From NCBI GenBank assembly GCA_046349435.1, contig JAXMCI010000042.1, forward strand, positions 1-64,000: DNA of 64,000 nucleotides. Reading direction: 5' to 3'. Both the position numbers and the translations under genes were made by a program. Below the pieces are notes generated by a model that saw only the letters and a list, made by a program, of their open reading frames with translations, was not told the DNA's origin and made no database searches. Within the stretch, counting starts at the first letter, position 1; each line of letters starts with the position of its first letter. The stretch is from JAXMCI01 sp046349435. GTDB taxonomy: Bacteria > Pseudomonadota > Alphaproteobacteria > Dongiales > Dongiaceae. This document shows, one piece after another, positions 44,769-56,152 of the stretch.

Positions 44769-44769
<1 letters not shown>
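43690..44769 (-). CDS. glpT: Glycerol ABC transporter ATPase with degenerate signature (GlpT-like)
   Basis: 359 aa. Walker A GPSGCGKTT (42-50), Walker B VIMFDE (161-166) and H-loop YVTHDQTEA (His199) are intact. The ABC signature, however, reads LTADGKQK (140-147) instead of LSGGQQ-type. A C-terminal TOBE-like domain follows (GVRPEFVSF, AGQRIKLLVPEGE). It overlaps the upstream ATPase gene by one base. With that ATPase it should form a heterodimer in which this protein supplies the complete nucleotide-binding half-site. Confidence 0.93.
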
Positions 44770-45842
<1,073 letters not shown>

Positions 45843-45956
45843 CGGCCTGCTTCGGGTGCTGATTCGGGGTTTGCCGGAGGGCTCGTTTCTTGGGGAGAGC
45901 TCTTCCGGGGCGTGCGGCTGGCGCACGCCCCGGAAGCCTTGCGTCGGAGGCGGAGC

Positions 45957-47702
<1,746 letters not shown>

Positions 47703-49355
47703 GGGCTTCCTCCTTGCCTTGTGCGCACTTCCAACGTGATCCCTCGGCGCGAGGCGCACCCTCGTCGCACCGTATCCCCGACCGGGGGCGGGCTGCGGCG
47801 CCCGCCTCCCGGAATCTCTCCGCCGGCCGGTCACCGGCCGCCTCCCCGCGCGGCCGCGCGCCGCGGGCCGGGCGGCGGCGAGCGCCGCCTCGATCGCCGG
47901 CACGGCCTCGCGGCCGATCCGCAGCCCCAGCTTGCTGCGCCGCCACAGCACGTCGGCGGCGCTCGCCGCCCACTCCTCGGCGGCGAGCCAGGCCACCTCG
48001 GCCTCGGTCAGGTCGGCGCCCAGCGTGCGGCCGAGATCCTCGGCGCGCCGGGTGCCCCTGAGGATCCGGGCGGCCCGCGTGCCGTAGCTGCGCGCCAGGC
48101 GGCGGGCATGCGGCTCGCTGAGGAAGGGATGCTCGGCCCGGAGCGCCGCCGCAAGGCCGGCGCTGCCGCCGGCCGGCAGGTCGCCGCCAGGCAGGGTCGA
48201 GCCCGCCGTCCAGGGCCGCCCCGCCGGCAGATGCGGCGACAGCCGCTCCAGCGCATGCTCGGCCAGCCGGCGATAGGTGGTGATCTTGCCGCCGAAGATG
48301 TTGAGCAGCGGCGCCGCCCCGCCCGGCGCGTCGAGCTCCAGCACGTAGTCGCGGGTCACCTGGCGCGCGCTCGAGGCGCCGTCGTCGTGCAGCGGCCGCA
48401 CGCCCGAATAGGTCCACACCACGCTGTCGCGGCTCACCGGGGTGCGGAAGTACTCGCTCGCCGCGGCGCAGAGATAGGCGATCTCGCCCTCCTCGGCGAC
48501 CGCCGCCGCGGGGTCGCCGCGATGCTCCTCGTCGGTGGTGCCGATCAGCGTGAAGTCGCCCTCGTAGGGAATCGCGAAGACGATGCGGTTGTCGGCGTTC
48601 TGCAGGATGTAGGCGCGGTCGTGGTCGAACAGCCGCGGCACCACGATGTGGCTGCCGCGCACCAGCCGGACGCGGCTCGGCGAGTTGGCGCGCACCACCT
48701 GCTGCACGGTCTCCGCCACCCACGGCCCGGCGGCATTGACCAGCGCGCGCACCGCGACGCTGCGCGGGCCATCCGGCCCGTCGACCGTCAGGATCCAGCG
48801 GTCGCCGGAGCGGGCCGCGGCGCGGCAGCGGGTGCGCGGGTTGATGCTGGCGCCGCGCTCGCGCGCGTCGACGGCGTTGAGCACGACCATGCGCGCATCG
48901 TCGACCCAGCAGTCGGAGTACTCGAAGGCACGGCGGAACTCCGGCTTCAGCGGCCGGCCTGCCGGATCGCTGCGCAGGTCGAGGCTGCGGGTCGGCGGCA
49001 GCACCCGGCGGCCGCCGAGATGGTCGTAGACGAACAGGCCGAGCCGCAGCAGCCAGCGTGGCCGCAGGCCGCGATGGTGCGGCAGCACGAAGCGCAGCGG
49101 CCAGATGATGTGCGGCGCCATGGCGAGCAGCACCTCGCGCTCGATCAGCGCCTCGCGGACCAGCCGGAACTCGTAGAACTCGAGGTAGCGCAGCCCGCCG
49201 TGGATCAGCTTGGTCGAGGCCGAGGAGGTGGCGCCGGCGAGGTCGCCCTGCTCGCAGAGGAACACCGACAGGCCGCGCCCCGCGGCGTCGCGCGCGATGC
49301 CGCAGCCGTTGATGCCGCCGCCGATGATCCCGAGGTCGAAGACGGGCTCCGACAA
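47703..49355 (-). CDS. glpD: Glycerol-3-phosphate dehydrogenase, 3' end disturbed
   Basis: FAD-dependent oxidation of glycerol 3-phosphate to dihydroxyacetone phosphate at the inner membrane, feeding quinone. It starts at TTG 49355 after a GGGAG ribosome site. The FAD motif is GIIGGGINGCGIARDAAGRG. Other blocks are ATSSASTKLIHGGLRYLE, LVNAAGPWV and FGGKITTYRRLAEHALE, with a C-terminal helical domain (VLWRRSKLGLRIGREAVPAI). After about 47860 the translation becomes Arg/Pro-rich and no stop occurs before the next gene, so a lost base near 47850 probably hides the true stop. Expected length is about 500 aa. Confidence 0.92.
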
Positions 49356-49520
49356 GAGCGATTCACTCCCAACCGGTTCTGCAGACGACCTTCGAGGATC
49401 GCCGGTTCACTTTATTTTCGGGTGGAAGGCTAGATGAAAATGAAACAGCCGGCAACACCCCGATCGCGAAACGATTTGTGAAACCCGCTGCCGGGTGAAC
49501 GAAACAGGGACGCCGCGAGA

Positions 49521-49594
49521 TGGATGCCCGGGTCAAGCCCGGGCATGACAGAGGGGGCAGCCGGCGAGATGTCTCCGGGCCGATGAATCCCGGC
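49521..49594. repeat. Dispersed palindromic repeat abutting glpR
   Basis: The hairpin GCCCGGG..CCCGGGC (within 49521-49549) is the same element as the arm at 24231-24259. At two symmetric positions GC replaces CG on one side and CG replaces GC on the other, so base pairing is kept. The following ~50 bp match window bases 1-55. The repeat ends exactly where the glpR stop codon begins (49595). Confidence 0.8.
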
Positions 49595-50383
49595 TCAGGC
49601 GTCGGCTGCGGCGGGGGGCGCCATCGCCTCGACGACACGCACGCCGTGGGTGCGGCAGAGCTCGGCCACCGGGTCCGAGGTCAGGCGGTCGGTCACGAAG
49701 ATGCCGATCTGCGAGATGTGGCCGATGCGCACCGGCGCCGAGCGCTCGAACTTCAGCCGGTCGGAGACCAGGATGACCTGCCGCGCATTGCCGATGATCG
49801 CCTGGCTGACGCGGACCTCGCGGTAGTCGTAGTCGAGCAGGGCGCCCTGCTCGTCGATCGCCGAGGTGCCGATCACCGCGTGGTCGACCTTGAACTGGCT
49901 GATGAAGTCGACCGCCGGCGCGCCGATGATGCCGCCATCGGCGCGCCGCACCGGGCCGCCGGCGATGATCAGCTCGATGCGCGGGTGGCGGTAGAGGATG
50001 GTGGCGACGTTGATGTTGTTGGTGATCACCAGCAGCCCCTCGTGGTCGACCAGCGCGCGGGCGACCTCCTCGGTGGTGGTGCCGATGTTGATGAAGAGCG
50101 ACGAGTTGTTCGGGATCAGCCGGGCGGCCGCCAGCCCGATCGCGCGCTTCTCCTCCTGGGCGATGAAGCGGCGGGCCTCGTAGCCGACGTTCTCGACGCC
50201 CGACGCCACCACCGCCCCGCCATGGATGCGCGACAGCAGCTTCTGGTCGCACAGCTCGTTGAGGTCCTTGCGGATGGTCTGCGGGGTGACCTCGAAGCGG
50301 CCGGCGAGCTCGTCGACGGTGACCCGCCCCTGGGCCCGGGCCACGCCCAGGATCGCCTGTCGGCGGAGGTTGAGGTCGTCCAT
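49595..50383 (-). CDS. glpR: DeoR-family glycerol operon repressor
   Basis: 262 aa from ATG 50383. N-terminal DeoR winged helix (VTVDELAGRFEVTPQTIRKD, LSRIHGGAVV) and a C-terminal sugar-phosphate sensor domain (INIGTTTEEVARALVDHEGL, VITNNINVATILY, DHAVIGTSAID). The effector is presumably glycerol 3-phosphate. It lies 239 bp upstream of glpD on the same strand. That gap includes an AT-richer segment (49405-49450) with TTTATTTTCG and GAAAATGAAAC half-sites that could be its operator. Confidence 0.93.
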   Translation of the reverse strand: MDDLNLRRQAILGVARAQGRVTVDELAGRFEVTPQTIRKDLNELCDQKLLSRIHGGAVVASGVENVGYEARRFIAQEEKRAIGLAAARLIPNNSSLFINIGTTTEEVARALVDHEGLLVITNNINVATILYRHPRIELIIAGGPVRRADGGIIGAPAVDFISQFKVDHAVIGTSAIDEQGALLDYDYREVRVSQAIIGNARQVILVSDRLKFERSAPVRIGHISQIGIFVTDRLTSDPVAELCRTHGVRVVEAMAPPAAADA

Positions 50384-50530
50384 GGCACCGCCCGCGAAAC
50401 GAAGATCGCCGCGAAAATAGCCGCCCCGGCGTTCCCTTCGGCCAAGGGCCGAGCGCAAGCGGGCTGGACCTCCTCGCCCCGCCGGTCGAGGCTCGGCGGC
50501 CTGCAGAGGAGGATCCGTCCTTGACCACCC

Positions 50531-51640
50531 GTGCGCCTGGAATCCCTCGACGCCGAGCTCGGCCCGGCCGACCGCGACTGGGCCTTCGAGGCGATCGGCA
50601 AGATCGAGGCCGACTTCCACCGCTCCGCGGACACCCACCTGATCAAGCTCGAGCTGCCCTGCCTGGAGCAGGTCGACCTCTACCTCAAGGACGAATCGAC
50701 CCATCCCTCGGGCAGCCTGAAGCACCGGCTGGCCCGCTCGCTGATCCTCTACGGGCTGTGCAACGGCTGGATCCGCAAGGGCCGGCCGCTGATCGAATCC
50801 TCCTCCGGCAGCACCGCCATCTCGGAGGCCTACTTCGCCCGGCTGCTCGGGCTGCCCTTCATCGCCGTCGTGCCGCGCCGCACCGCGCAGCAGAAGGTCG
50901 ACCAGATCGAGTTCCACGGCGGCGAGTGCCGGCGGGTCGAGCCGGGCGAGATCTACGAGGCGGCCCGCACGCTGGCCGAGCGGCTCGGCGGCCACTATCT
51001 CGACCAGTTCACCTATGCCGAGCGGGCGACCGACTGGCGCGGCAACAACAACATCGCCGAGAGCATGTTCGGCCAGCTCGCCAAGGAGCGCTTCCCGCAG
51101 CCGCGCTGGGTGGTGGTCAGCGCCGGCACCGGCGGCACCTCCTCGACCATCGGGCGCTACATCCGCTACCACCGCGACTTCCTGCGCGGCACCCGGCTCT
51201 GCGTCGTCGATCCCGAGAACTCGGTCTTCCTCGACTATTTCCGCAGCGGCGATGCCGGCCTCACCCTGGCGCGCGGCTCGCGCATCGAGGGCATCGGCCG
51301 GCCGCGCGTCGAGCCGTCCTTCCTGCCCGCGGTGATCGACCGCATGATGCGCATCCCCGACGCCGCCAGCATCGCCGCAATCCGCTGGCTCGCCGGCCTG
51401 CTCGGCCGGCGCTGCGGCGGCTCGACCGGGACCAACCTCTACGGCGCGCTGCAGCTCATCGCCGAGATGCAGGAGCGCGGCGAGCCGGGCAGCGTCGTGA
51501 CGATGATCTGCGACCCCGGCGAGCGCTATCTCGGCAGCTACTACGACGATGGCTGGCTCGCCGCCGAGGGCCTCGACATCGCGCCCTGGCTCGCCCGGCT
51601 GGAGGGCTTCGCCCGCAGCGGCCGCTTCGCGGCGTCCTGA
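50531..51640 (+). CDS. PLP-dependent cysteine synthase-like protein (Cds1 type)
   Basis: 369 aa, fold-type II PLP enzyme. The PLP lysine lies in [20 protein letters not shown]; the substrate loop is [16 protein letters not shown], and the phosphate-binding glycine loop is [14 protein letters not shown]. It resembles the Cds1 family, in which the M. tuberculosis member is an L-cysteine desulfhydrase releasing H2S, ammonia and pyruvate. Thr/Ser variants also exist, so the reaction is inferred. It is divergent from glpR, starting after a GAGGAGGATCC segment. Confidence 0.85.
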   Translation: MRLESLDAELGPADRDWAFEAIGKIEADFHRSADTHLIKLELPCLEQVDLYLKDESTHPSGSLKHRLARSLILYGLCNGWIRKGRPLIESSSGSTAISEAYFARLLGLPFIAVVPRRTAQQKVDQIEFHGGECRRVEPGEIYEAARTLAERLGGHYLDQFTYAERATDWRGNNNIAESMFGQLAKERFPQPRWVVVSAGTGGTSSTIGRYIRYHRDFLRGTRLCVVDPENSVFLDYFRSGDAGLTLARGSRIEGIGRPRVEPSFLPAVIDRMMRIPDAASIAAIRWLAGLLGRRCGGSTGTNLYGALQLIAEMQERGEPGSVVTMICDPGERYLGSYYDDGWLAAEGLDIAPWLARLEGFARSGRFAAS

Positions 51641-51713
51641 CGCTCTGCGGCCGGCCGGGCTTGCGCCGGATTTTGCCGCTGCTCTATCGTTTCCCCGGGG
51701 AGGCGGCCGGGCC

Positions 51714-52391
51714 TTGCGCATCCTGATCATCGAGCCGCTGACGCTGGTGCGCCGCGGGCTGGCGCTGGTGCTGGCCCGGCTCTATCGCGACGCCGAGATC
51801 GACGAGGCGGCCGGGCTGGCCGAGGCGCGGTCCCGGCTGGCGGCGGGCGCGCCCTACCGGCTGGTGCTGTGCGAGCCGGCCGGCCCGGACCGGCTGGCCG
51901 AATTGCGCGCGCTGAAGGCGCTGCTGCCGCCGGCCACCCCGCTGGTGGTGCTGTCCCAGACCGTCGAGCCGGAGCCGGTGGTGGCGGCGATCGAGCTCGG
52001 CGTGCAGGGCTATATCGGCAAGGCGGCCAGCGTCGACACGCTGGGCTGGGCGCTGTCGCTGGTGCTGGCCGGCGAGACCTACCTGCCGCCCGAGGCCTTC
52101 CTCGACGAGCGCCGGCGCTGGCGCACGCCGCAGCGCGCCGCCAACGGCTTCGCGCCCGACAGCCCGCTGGCCGGCCTCAGCGCGCGCCAGCTCGAGGTGC
52201 TCGGGCTGATGATCGCCGGCCAGTCGAACAAGGAGATCGCCCGCAACCTCGGGCTGCTGGAGAGCACGGTGAAGGCCCACCTCAAGGCGATCTTCGGCCG
52301 GCTCAAGGCATCGAACCGCACCCAGGCGGCGATCGCCGCCCGCGAATGCGGCTGGCGCCCGGCCGAGAGCGAGCCGCCGCGCCCGGCCTGA
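51714..52391 (+). CDS. LuxR-type regulator with atypical receiver domain
   Basis: 225 aa starting at TTG 51714 (RBS GGGGAGG 12 bp upstream). The C-terminal LuxR helix-turn-helix is LSARQLEVLGLMIAGQSNKE plus STVKAHLKAIFGRL. The N-terminal domain has a receiver fold (RILIIEPLTLVRRGL, LGVQGYIGKAAS), but the phospho-acceptor position reads LVLCEPAGPD, with Glu54 in place of Asp, and the acidic pair is replaced by IIEP. It should not be switched by ordinary phosphorylation; Glu may mimic the active state. It lies just before the transporter operon at 52599 and may control it. Confidence 0.85.
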   Translation: MRILIIEPLTLVRRGLALVLARLYRDAEIDEAAGLAEARSRLAAGAPYRLVLCEPAGPDRLAELRALKALLPPATPLVVLSQTVEPEPVVAAIELGVQGYIGKAASVDTLGWALSLVLAGETYLPPEAFLDERRRWRTPQRAANGFAPDSPLAGLSARQLEVLGLMIAGQSNKEIARNLGLLESTVKAHLKAIFGRLKASNRTQAAIAARECGWRPAESEPPRPA

Positions 52392-52396
52392 GCCTA

Positions 52397-52427
52397 CCCA
52401 TTCGGGTGAAGACATCCCCCATTCGGG
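52397..52427. promoter_or_regulatory. Direct repeat with 21-bp spacing upstream of the APC operon
   Basis: CCCATTCGGG occurs at 52397-52406 and again at 52418-52427. The 21-bp period places both on the same face of the helix, as for tandem activator sites. It lies directly after the LuxR gene and about 170 bp before the first gene of the transporter operon. Confidence 0.5.
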
Positions 52428-52598
52428 GAGAGCAAGCAGCCGACTGGGGCATGGACACGACCCACGGGAGGCCGCACCGTTTCATCAGGCGACGGAAGGT
52501 TATGCGCGGAAAACAGGCGCTTAGCCGCCGTCGCCCGGCAGGCCGGCAGGGATCGGGGTCCGGCCGGGGATGCACACGGGGACAGGGGGACCGACCCT

Positions 52599-52892
52599 AT
52601 GGAAGCAGGATCTGCGCGCGGCGACCTGACGCCGCGCATCGAGGCCATGTTCCGGCGCGACCGGATCTGGGCCTTCGGCTTCGTCGTCGCGCTGTGGTTC
52701 GTCATCGGGCTCGTGCTGCTCGAGGTCAACCCGTACATCACGTCGAGCGGCATCCGCGCCGTCTGCTGGATCTCGGCGCTCATCCTGCTGCTGTTCAACA
52801 CCGCGTCGATCGCCGCGATGGTGCGGCACTACGCGCACGACAAGCAGCACATCTACGGCCTCGACATCCGGCATCTCGACGCCGGCCGCTAG
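52599..52892 (+). CDS. Small two-helix membrane protein, first gene of the APC operon
   Basis: 97 aa. Two membrane helices (WAFGFVVALWFVIGLVLLEV, VCWISALILLLFNTASIAAM), an N-terminal charged segment and a C-terminal basic, His-containing tail (HYAHDKQHIYGLDIRHLDAG). No known family is recognised. It is 11 bp upstream of the next gene and in the same transcription unit, suggesting an accessory subunit of the transporters. Confidence 0.7.
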   Translation: MEAGSARGDLTPRIEAMFRRDRIWAFGFVVALWFVIGLVLLEVNPYITSSGIRAVCWISALILLLFNTASIAAMVRHYAHDKQHIYGLDIRHLDAGR

Positions 52893-52903
52893 GGAGCCCC
52901 GCC

Positions 52904-53323
52904 ATGGCGCAGCGCTACAACCCGCCCCGGCAGAGCATCGCCGGGCAGATCATCGACGTCATCTTCCTGCTGGTGCTGGTCTTCCTCGCGCTCTTCGTGC
53001 CGCTGTGGCTGAAGATCGCCGTGCCGTCCCGCGTCGAGAAGCTGCCCGACGGGGTGAGCTACACCGCCGCCGCAGACGGGACCAAGACCTGGACCGGCCT
53101 CAGCTGGCAGGCGCTGGGGCAGAACGAGACGATGCAGAAGCAGTGGCAGGCGGTCGGCTGGACCCTGGAGAAGGCGGCCGATCCGATCACCCAGCCCTTC
53201 GACTACACCATCGACTATGTCGGCATCATCATCACCGGCCTCGTCATCCTCGGCTACTTCGTGTTCATGCTGCGCGTCTCCGCCAAGGAGTACCGCCAGG
53301 TGATCGCCGAGAAGTTCGACTGA
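52904..53323 (+). CDS. Two-helix membrane protein of the APC operon
   Basis: 139 aa from ATG 52904. Helix 1 near 18-40 (DVIFLLVLVFLALFVPLWL), a ~60-residue Trp/Gln-rich loop likely outside the cytoplasm (TWTGLSWQALGQNETMQKQW) and helix 2 near 108-125 (GIIITGLVILGYFVFMLRV). Family not recognised. The loop could be a ligand or partner contact. Placed between two other small membrane protein genes. Confidence 0.7.
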   Translation: MAQRYNPPRQSIAGQIIDVIFLLVLVFLALFVPLWLKIAVPSRVEKLPDGVSYTAAADGTKTWTGLSWQALGQNETMQKQWQAVGWTLEKAADPITQPFDYTIDYVGIIITGLVILGYFVFMLRVSAKEYRQVIAEKFD

Positions 53324-53342
53324 GCCGGGCGGGGGGACCATC

Positions 53343-53516
53343 ATGGGGTTCTGGACCATTGCCAGCTACGCCGCCTGGATCGTGTCGGCGCTGATCTTCC
53401 TGTGGATGCTCTGGGACGCCATCAAGGTCGGCCGGGAGTATGACGAGGACCTGCTGCAGAGCTCGCGCGAGGGCGTCGACGAGCTGCTGGAGCATGGCGA
53501 CCGGGTGCGGCCGTGA
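53343..53516 (+). CDS. Single-helix small protein of the APC operon
   Basis: 57 aa, below usual ORF cut-offs. It starts at ATG 53343 with GGCGGGGGGACCATC upstream. One helix (SYAAWIVSALIFLWMLWDAI) is followed by an acidic tail (EYDEDLLQSSREGVDELLEH). Its stop (TGA 53514-53516) overlaps the permease start GTG at 53513, so translation is coupled. Probably a small regulatory or structural subunit of that permease. Confidence 0.7.
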   Translation: MGFWTIASYAAWIVSALIFLWMLWDAIKVGREYDEDLLQSSREGVDELLEHGDRVRP

Positions 53517-54919
53517 GCGTCGAGGCGGCGGGCGCCGGATCGCCCAAGCGCATCGACCTGCTGAAGGTCCTCGGGCCCGTCCATGTCTGGGCGCTCGGGG
53601 TCGGCATCGTGCTGGTCGGCGAGTTCATGGGCTGGAACTACGCGGTCGGCAAGGGCGGCGCCTACGGCGCGCTGATCGCCTGCTGGGTGATCGGCCTGCT
53701 CTATACCTGCGTCGCGATGATCGATTCCGAGATCACCTCGACGGTCGCGGCGGCCGGCGGCCAGTACGCCCAGGCCAAGCACACCATCGGGCCGCTGATG
53801 GCCTTCAATGTCGGCCTCTACCTGGTGCTCGCCTACACCATGCTGGAGGCGGCCGACATCCAGGTCGCCGGCCAGCTGATCCAGATCGGGGTCGGCGACG
53901 CCGGCGGCGCCGGCGACTCGGTCAACTGGCAGGCCTTCACCGTGCTCAGCCTCGCCATCCTGGCGCTGCTCAACTACCGCGGCGTCTTCATGACGCTGAC
54001 GGTGAACTTCGTCATCACCGCCGCCGCCTTCGCCTCGATCGTCATCCTGTTCATCGGCCTGAAGCCGTGGAACCCGGGCGAGTTCCTGAAGCACGAGCAG
54101 CTGCTGACCGACCTGCCCTATGGCTGGCTGGGGGTGATCGCGGCGCTGCATTTCGGCATCTGGTACTATCTCGGCATCGAGGGCACCTGCCAGGCCGCCG
54201 AGGAGGTCCGCTCGCCCGGCCGCGCGCTGCCGCTCGGCACCATGACCGGGATGATCACCCTGCTGATCGCCGCGGCGCTCACCTGGTACATCGTCTGCGG
54301 CATGCTGCCCTGGGAGTATATCGGCTGGGACCTCGAGCTGGCGCCGCTCTACGACGCCGCCAAGGCCTCGGGCAGCGCCTTCCTCACCGTCGTCCTGTTC
54401 GTCGGCACGCTGTTCTCGGCGATCGCGTCGGCCAATGGCTGCATCAACGACGCGGCGCGCGCCTGGTTCTCGATGGGCCGCGACCGCTACCTGCCGGCCT
54501 GGTTCGGCACGGTGCATCCGCGCTACCGCACGCCGTTCCGCTCGATCATCTTCCTGATCCCGATCGCGGCGATCTTCGCGCTGGAGATCCCGCTGGCCCA
54601 GATCATCACCTTCTCGATCCTGTCGGGCCTGCTCAACTACACCTTCATGCCGCTCAACATGTTCATGTTCCGGGCGAAATGGCCGCTCGGCTCGATCCGC
54701 CGCGGCTACGTCCACCCCTTCCACCCGGTGCCGGCGATCGTCCTGCTGGTGCTGTGCATCACCACCTTCTTCGCCGTCTATCTCGGCTATGGACGGCAGC
54801 TGCTGACGATGACCCTCTTCTACATCATCGCGTCGGCCTGGTTCGCCTACTACCGCTACAAGTTCGTCCGCCGCGGCGACCAGTTCACCATGGCCTGGCC
54901 GCGGCCGCGGGGCTATTGA
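53513..54919 (+). CDS. APC family permease (amino acid/amine transporter)
   Basis: 468 aa, about 12 membrane helices. Signatures: WALGVGIVLVGEFMGWNYAV with the helix-1 glycine-rich break, EITSTVAAAGGQYAQAK, GIEGTCQAAEEVRSPGRALP and ANGCINDAARAWFSMGRDR. The pattern resembles ethanolamine or amino-acid permeases. GTG 53513 overlaps the 57-aa gene. It is one of two APC permeases in this operon. Direction and substrate are unknown. Confidence 0.88.
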   Translation: MSVEAAGAGSPKRIDLLKVLGPVHVWALGVGIVLVGEFMGWNYAVGKGGAYGALIACWVIGLLYTCVAMIDSEITSTVAAAGGQYAQAKHTIGPLMAFNVGLYLVLAYTMLEAADIQVAGQLIQIGVGDAGGAGDSVNWQAFTVLSLAILALLNYRGVFMTLTVNFVITAAAFASIVILFIGLKPWNPGEFLKHEQLLTDLPYGWLGVIAALHFGIWYYLGIEGTCQAAEEVRSPGRALPLGTMTGMITLLIAAALTWYIVCGMLPWEYIGWDLELAPLYDAAKASGSAFLTVVLFVGTLFSAIASANGCINDAARAWFSMGRDRYLPAWFGTVHPRYRTPFRSIIFLIPIAAIFALEIPLAQIITFSILSGLLNYTFMPLNMFMFRAKWPLGSIRRGYVHPFHPVPAIVLLVLCITTFFAVYLGYGRQLLTMTLFYIIASAWFAYYRYKFVRRGDQFTMAWPRPRGY

Positions 54920-55018
54920 GCGGGGCGGCGCCGCGACGCCCGCCGCGGAGCGGCGCCCTGAGCGGCCGGCCGCCGCAGCCGCGCGCGGCGGCGGTGCCGG
55001 CCGGCCGGGCCACCCGGC

Positions 55019-55783
55019 ATGACCCCGGCGGTCGCCGCCCTGATCGCGGCCGGGCTGCTGGCCCTGGCCGTCCTGCACCGCCGGCATCGGGCCGGGCTGA
55101 AGGCGGCGCGCCGCCGGCTGTTCGACCCGGTGCTGCCGCTGCTCGACAGCTACCGCATCACCCAGGACGCCGTCGCCCATCCGGTACTGGAGGGCCGCTA
55201 TCGCGGCCGCCGCATCCGGCTGGAGCCGGTGGTCGACCAGCTCACCTTCCGCAAGCTGCCCTCGCTCTGGCTGCTGGTCACCGTCTTCGGCGCGGTGCCC
55301 TGGCGCGGCAGCTTCGACCTGCTGATGCGGGCGCAGAACACCGAGTTCTGGTCGCCGGCGGCGGGCTTCGACCACGCCGTGACGCTGCCCGCCGGCTGGC
55401 CGCCGGAGGCCAGCCTGCGCACCGACGACCCCGCGGCGATGCCGCCGCAGCACCTGCTCGAGCGCCACGTCCGGCTGTTCGCCGACCCGGCGATGAAGGA
55501 GCTGCTGGTGACGCCGAAGGGCGTGCGGCTCGTCTACCTGCTGGATCAGGCCGAGCGCGGCACCTACCTGGTGCTGCGCCAGGCGCGCTTCGCCGAGGCG
55601 CCGATGCCGGCCGACCTGGCGCGCGCGCTGCTCGAGGCGGCGCTCGCCCTGCTGCAGGACCTGGGGGCCAAGGATCCGGGGGCCAAGGATCTGGGGGCCA
55701 AGGATCTGGGAGCCAAGGATCTGGGGGCCGGCGATGGTGAAGGCCCGGCAGGCGCCGCCGGCGAGCCGCAGCCCGGCGGGTGA
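55019..55783 (+). CDS. Hypothetical protein with pentapeptide repeat tail
   Basis: 254 aa, with one N-terminal helix (AVAALIAAGLLALAVLH) and a soluble body (LLDSYRITQDAVAHPVLEGR, ARLFADPAMKELLV-type segments). Near the C-terminus five LGAKD-type units occur, encoded by an exact 15-bp tandem repeat, followed by a Gly/Pro/Glu tail. It starts at ATG 55019, 99 bp after the permease, and overlaps the next gene. Family not recognised. Confidence 0.7.
   Translation: MTPAVAALIAAGLLALAVLHRRHRAGLKAARRRLFDPVLPLLDSYRITQDAVAHPVLEGRYRGRRIRLEPVVDQLTFRKLPSLWLLVTVFGAVPWRGSFDLLMRAQNTEFWSPAAGFDHAVTLPAGWPPEASLRTDDPAAMPPQHLLERHVRLFADPAMKELLVTPKGVRLVYLLDQAERGTYLVLRQARFAEAPMPADLARALLEAALALLQDLGAKDPGAKDLGAKDLGAKDLGAGDGEGPAGAAGEPQPGG
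55661..55735 (+). repeat. 15-bp minisatellite in a coding region
   Basis: Five 15-bp units (consensus CTGGGGGCCAAGGAT) occupy 55661-55735, with one or two changes in units 2, 4 and 5. Each unit encodes LGAKD, so copy-number change keeps the frame. The last unit overlaps the start codon of the following gene (55734). Confidence 0.9.
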
Positions 55784-56105
55784 CCCGGCCGGCTACCGGC
55801 CGCCGCACCCCTACTGGGTGCTGCTGATCGCCATCCTGCTGCCCGGCATGGGCCAGGTGGCGAACAACGCCCCCGCGCGCGGCCTGATGATGGCCTTCTC
55901 GACGCTGACGCTGGGATTCGTCAGCTGGCACCTGACCACGCCCGAGCACTCCTGGGCCGGCCGCTATGCCGGCGGCTTGTTCGTCTACGCCGTCTCCGTC
56001 CTCGATGCCTATCGCTGGGCGCGCTATCGCTGGGAGTTCTTCCGGCGCAAGCGCGAGGCGGCGGCAGCAGGCCCGCCGGCGGCGGATCAGCCGACCGAAG
56101 AATAG
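55734..56105 (+). CDS. Small membrane protein, hypothetical
   Basis: 123 aa with three predicted helices (YWVLLIAILLPGMGQVANN, LMMAFSTLTLGFVSWHL, GGLFVYAVSVLDAYRW) and a basic, Arg/Lys-rich C-terminus. The block LLPGMGQ resembles short membrane proteins of the TM2/DUF-type. The start lies within the last repeat unit of the preceding gene, 50 bp of overlap, so translation is coupled. It precedes the second APC permease by 47 bp. Confidence 0.7.
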   Translation: MVKARQAPPASRSPAGDPAGYRPPHPYWVLLIAILLPGMGQVANNAPARGLMMAFSTLTLGFVSWHLTTPEHSWAGRYAGGLFVYAVSVLDAYRWARYRWEFFRRKREAAAAGPPAADQPTEE

Positions 56106-56152
56106 CCCGCAGAAGAACCAAGGGACTTCACAGCAAGGGGGTTATCCGAGCC

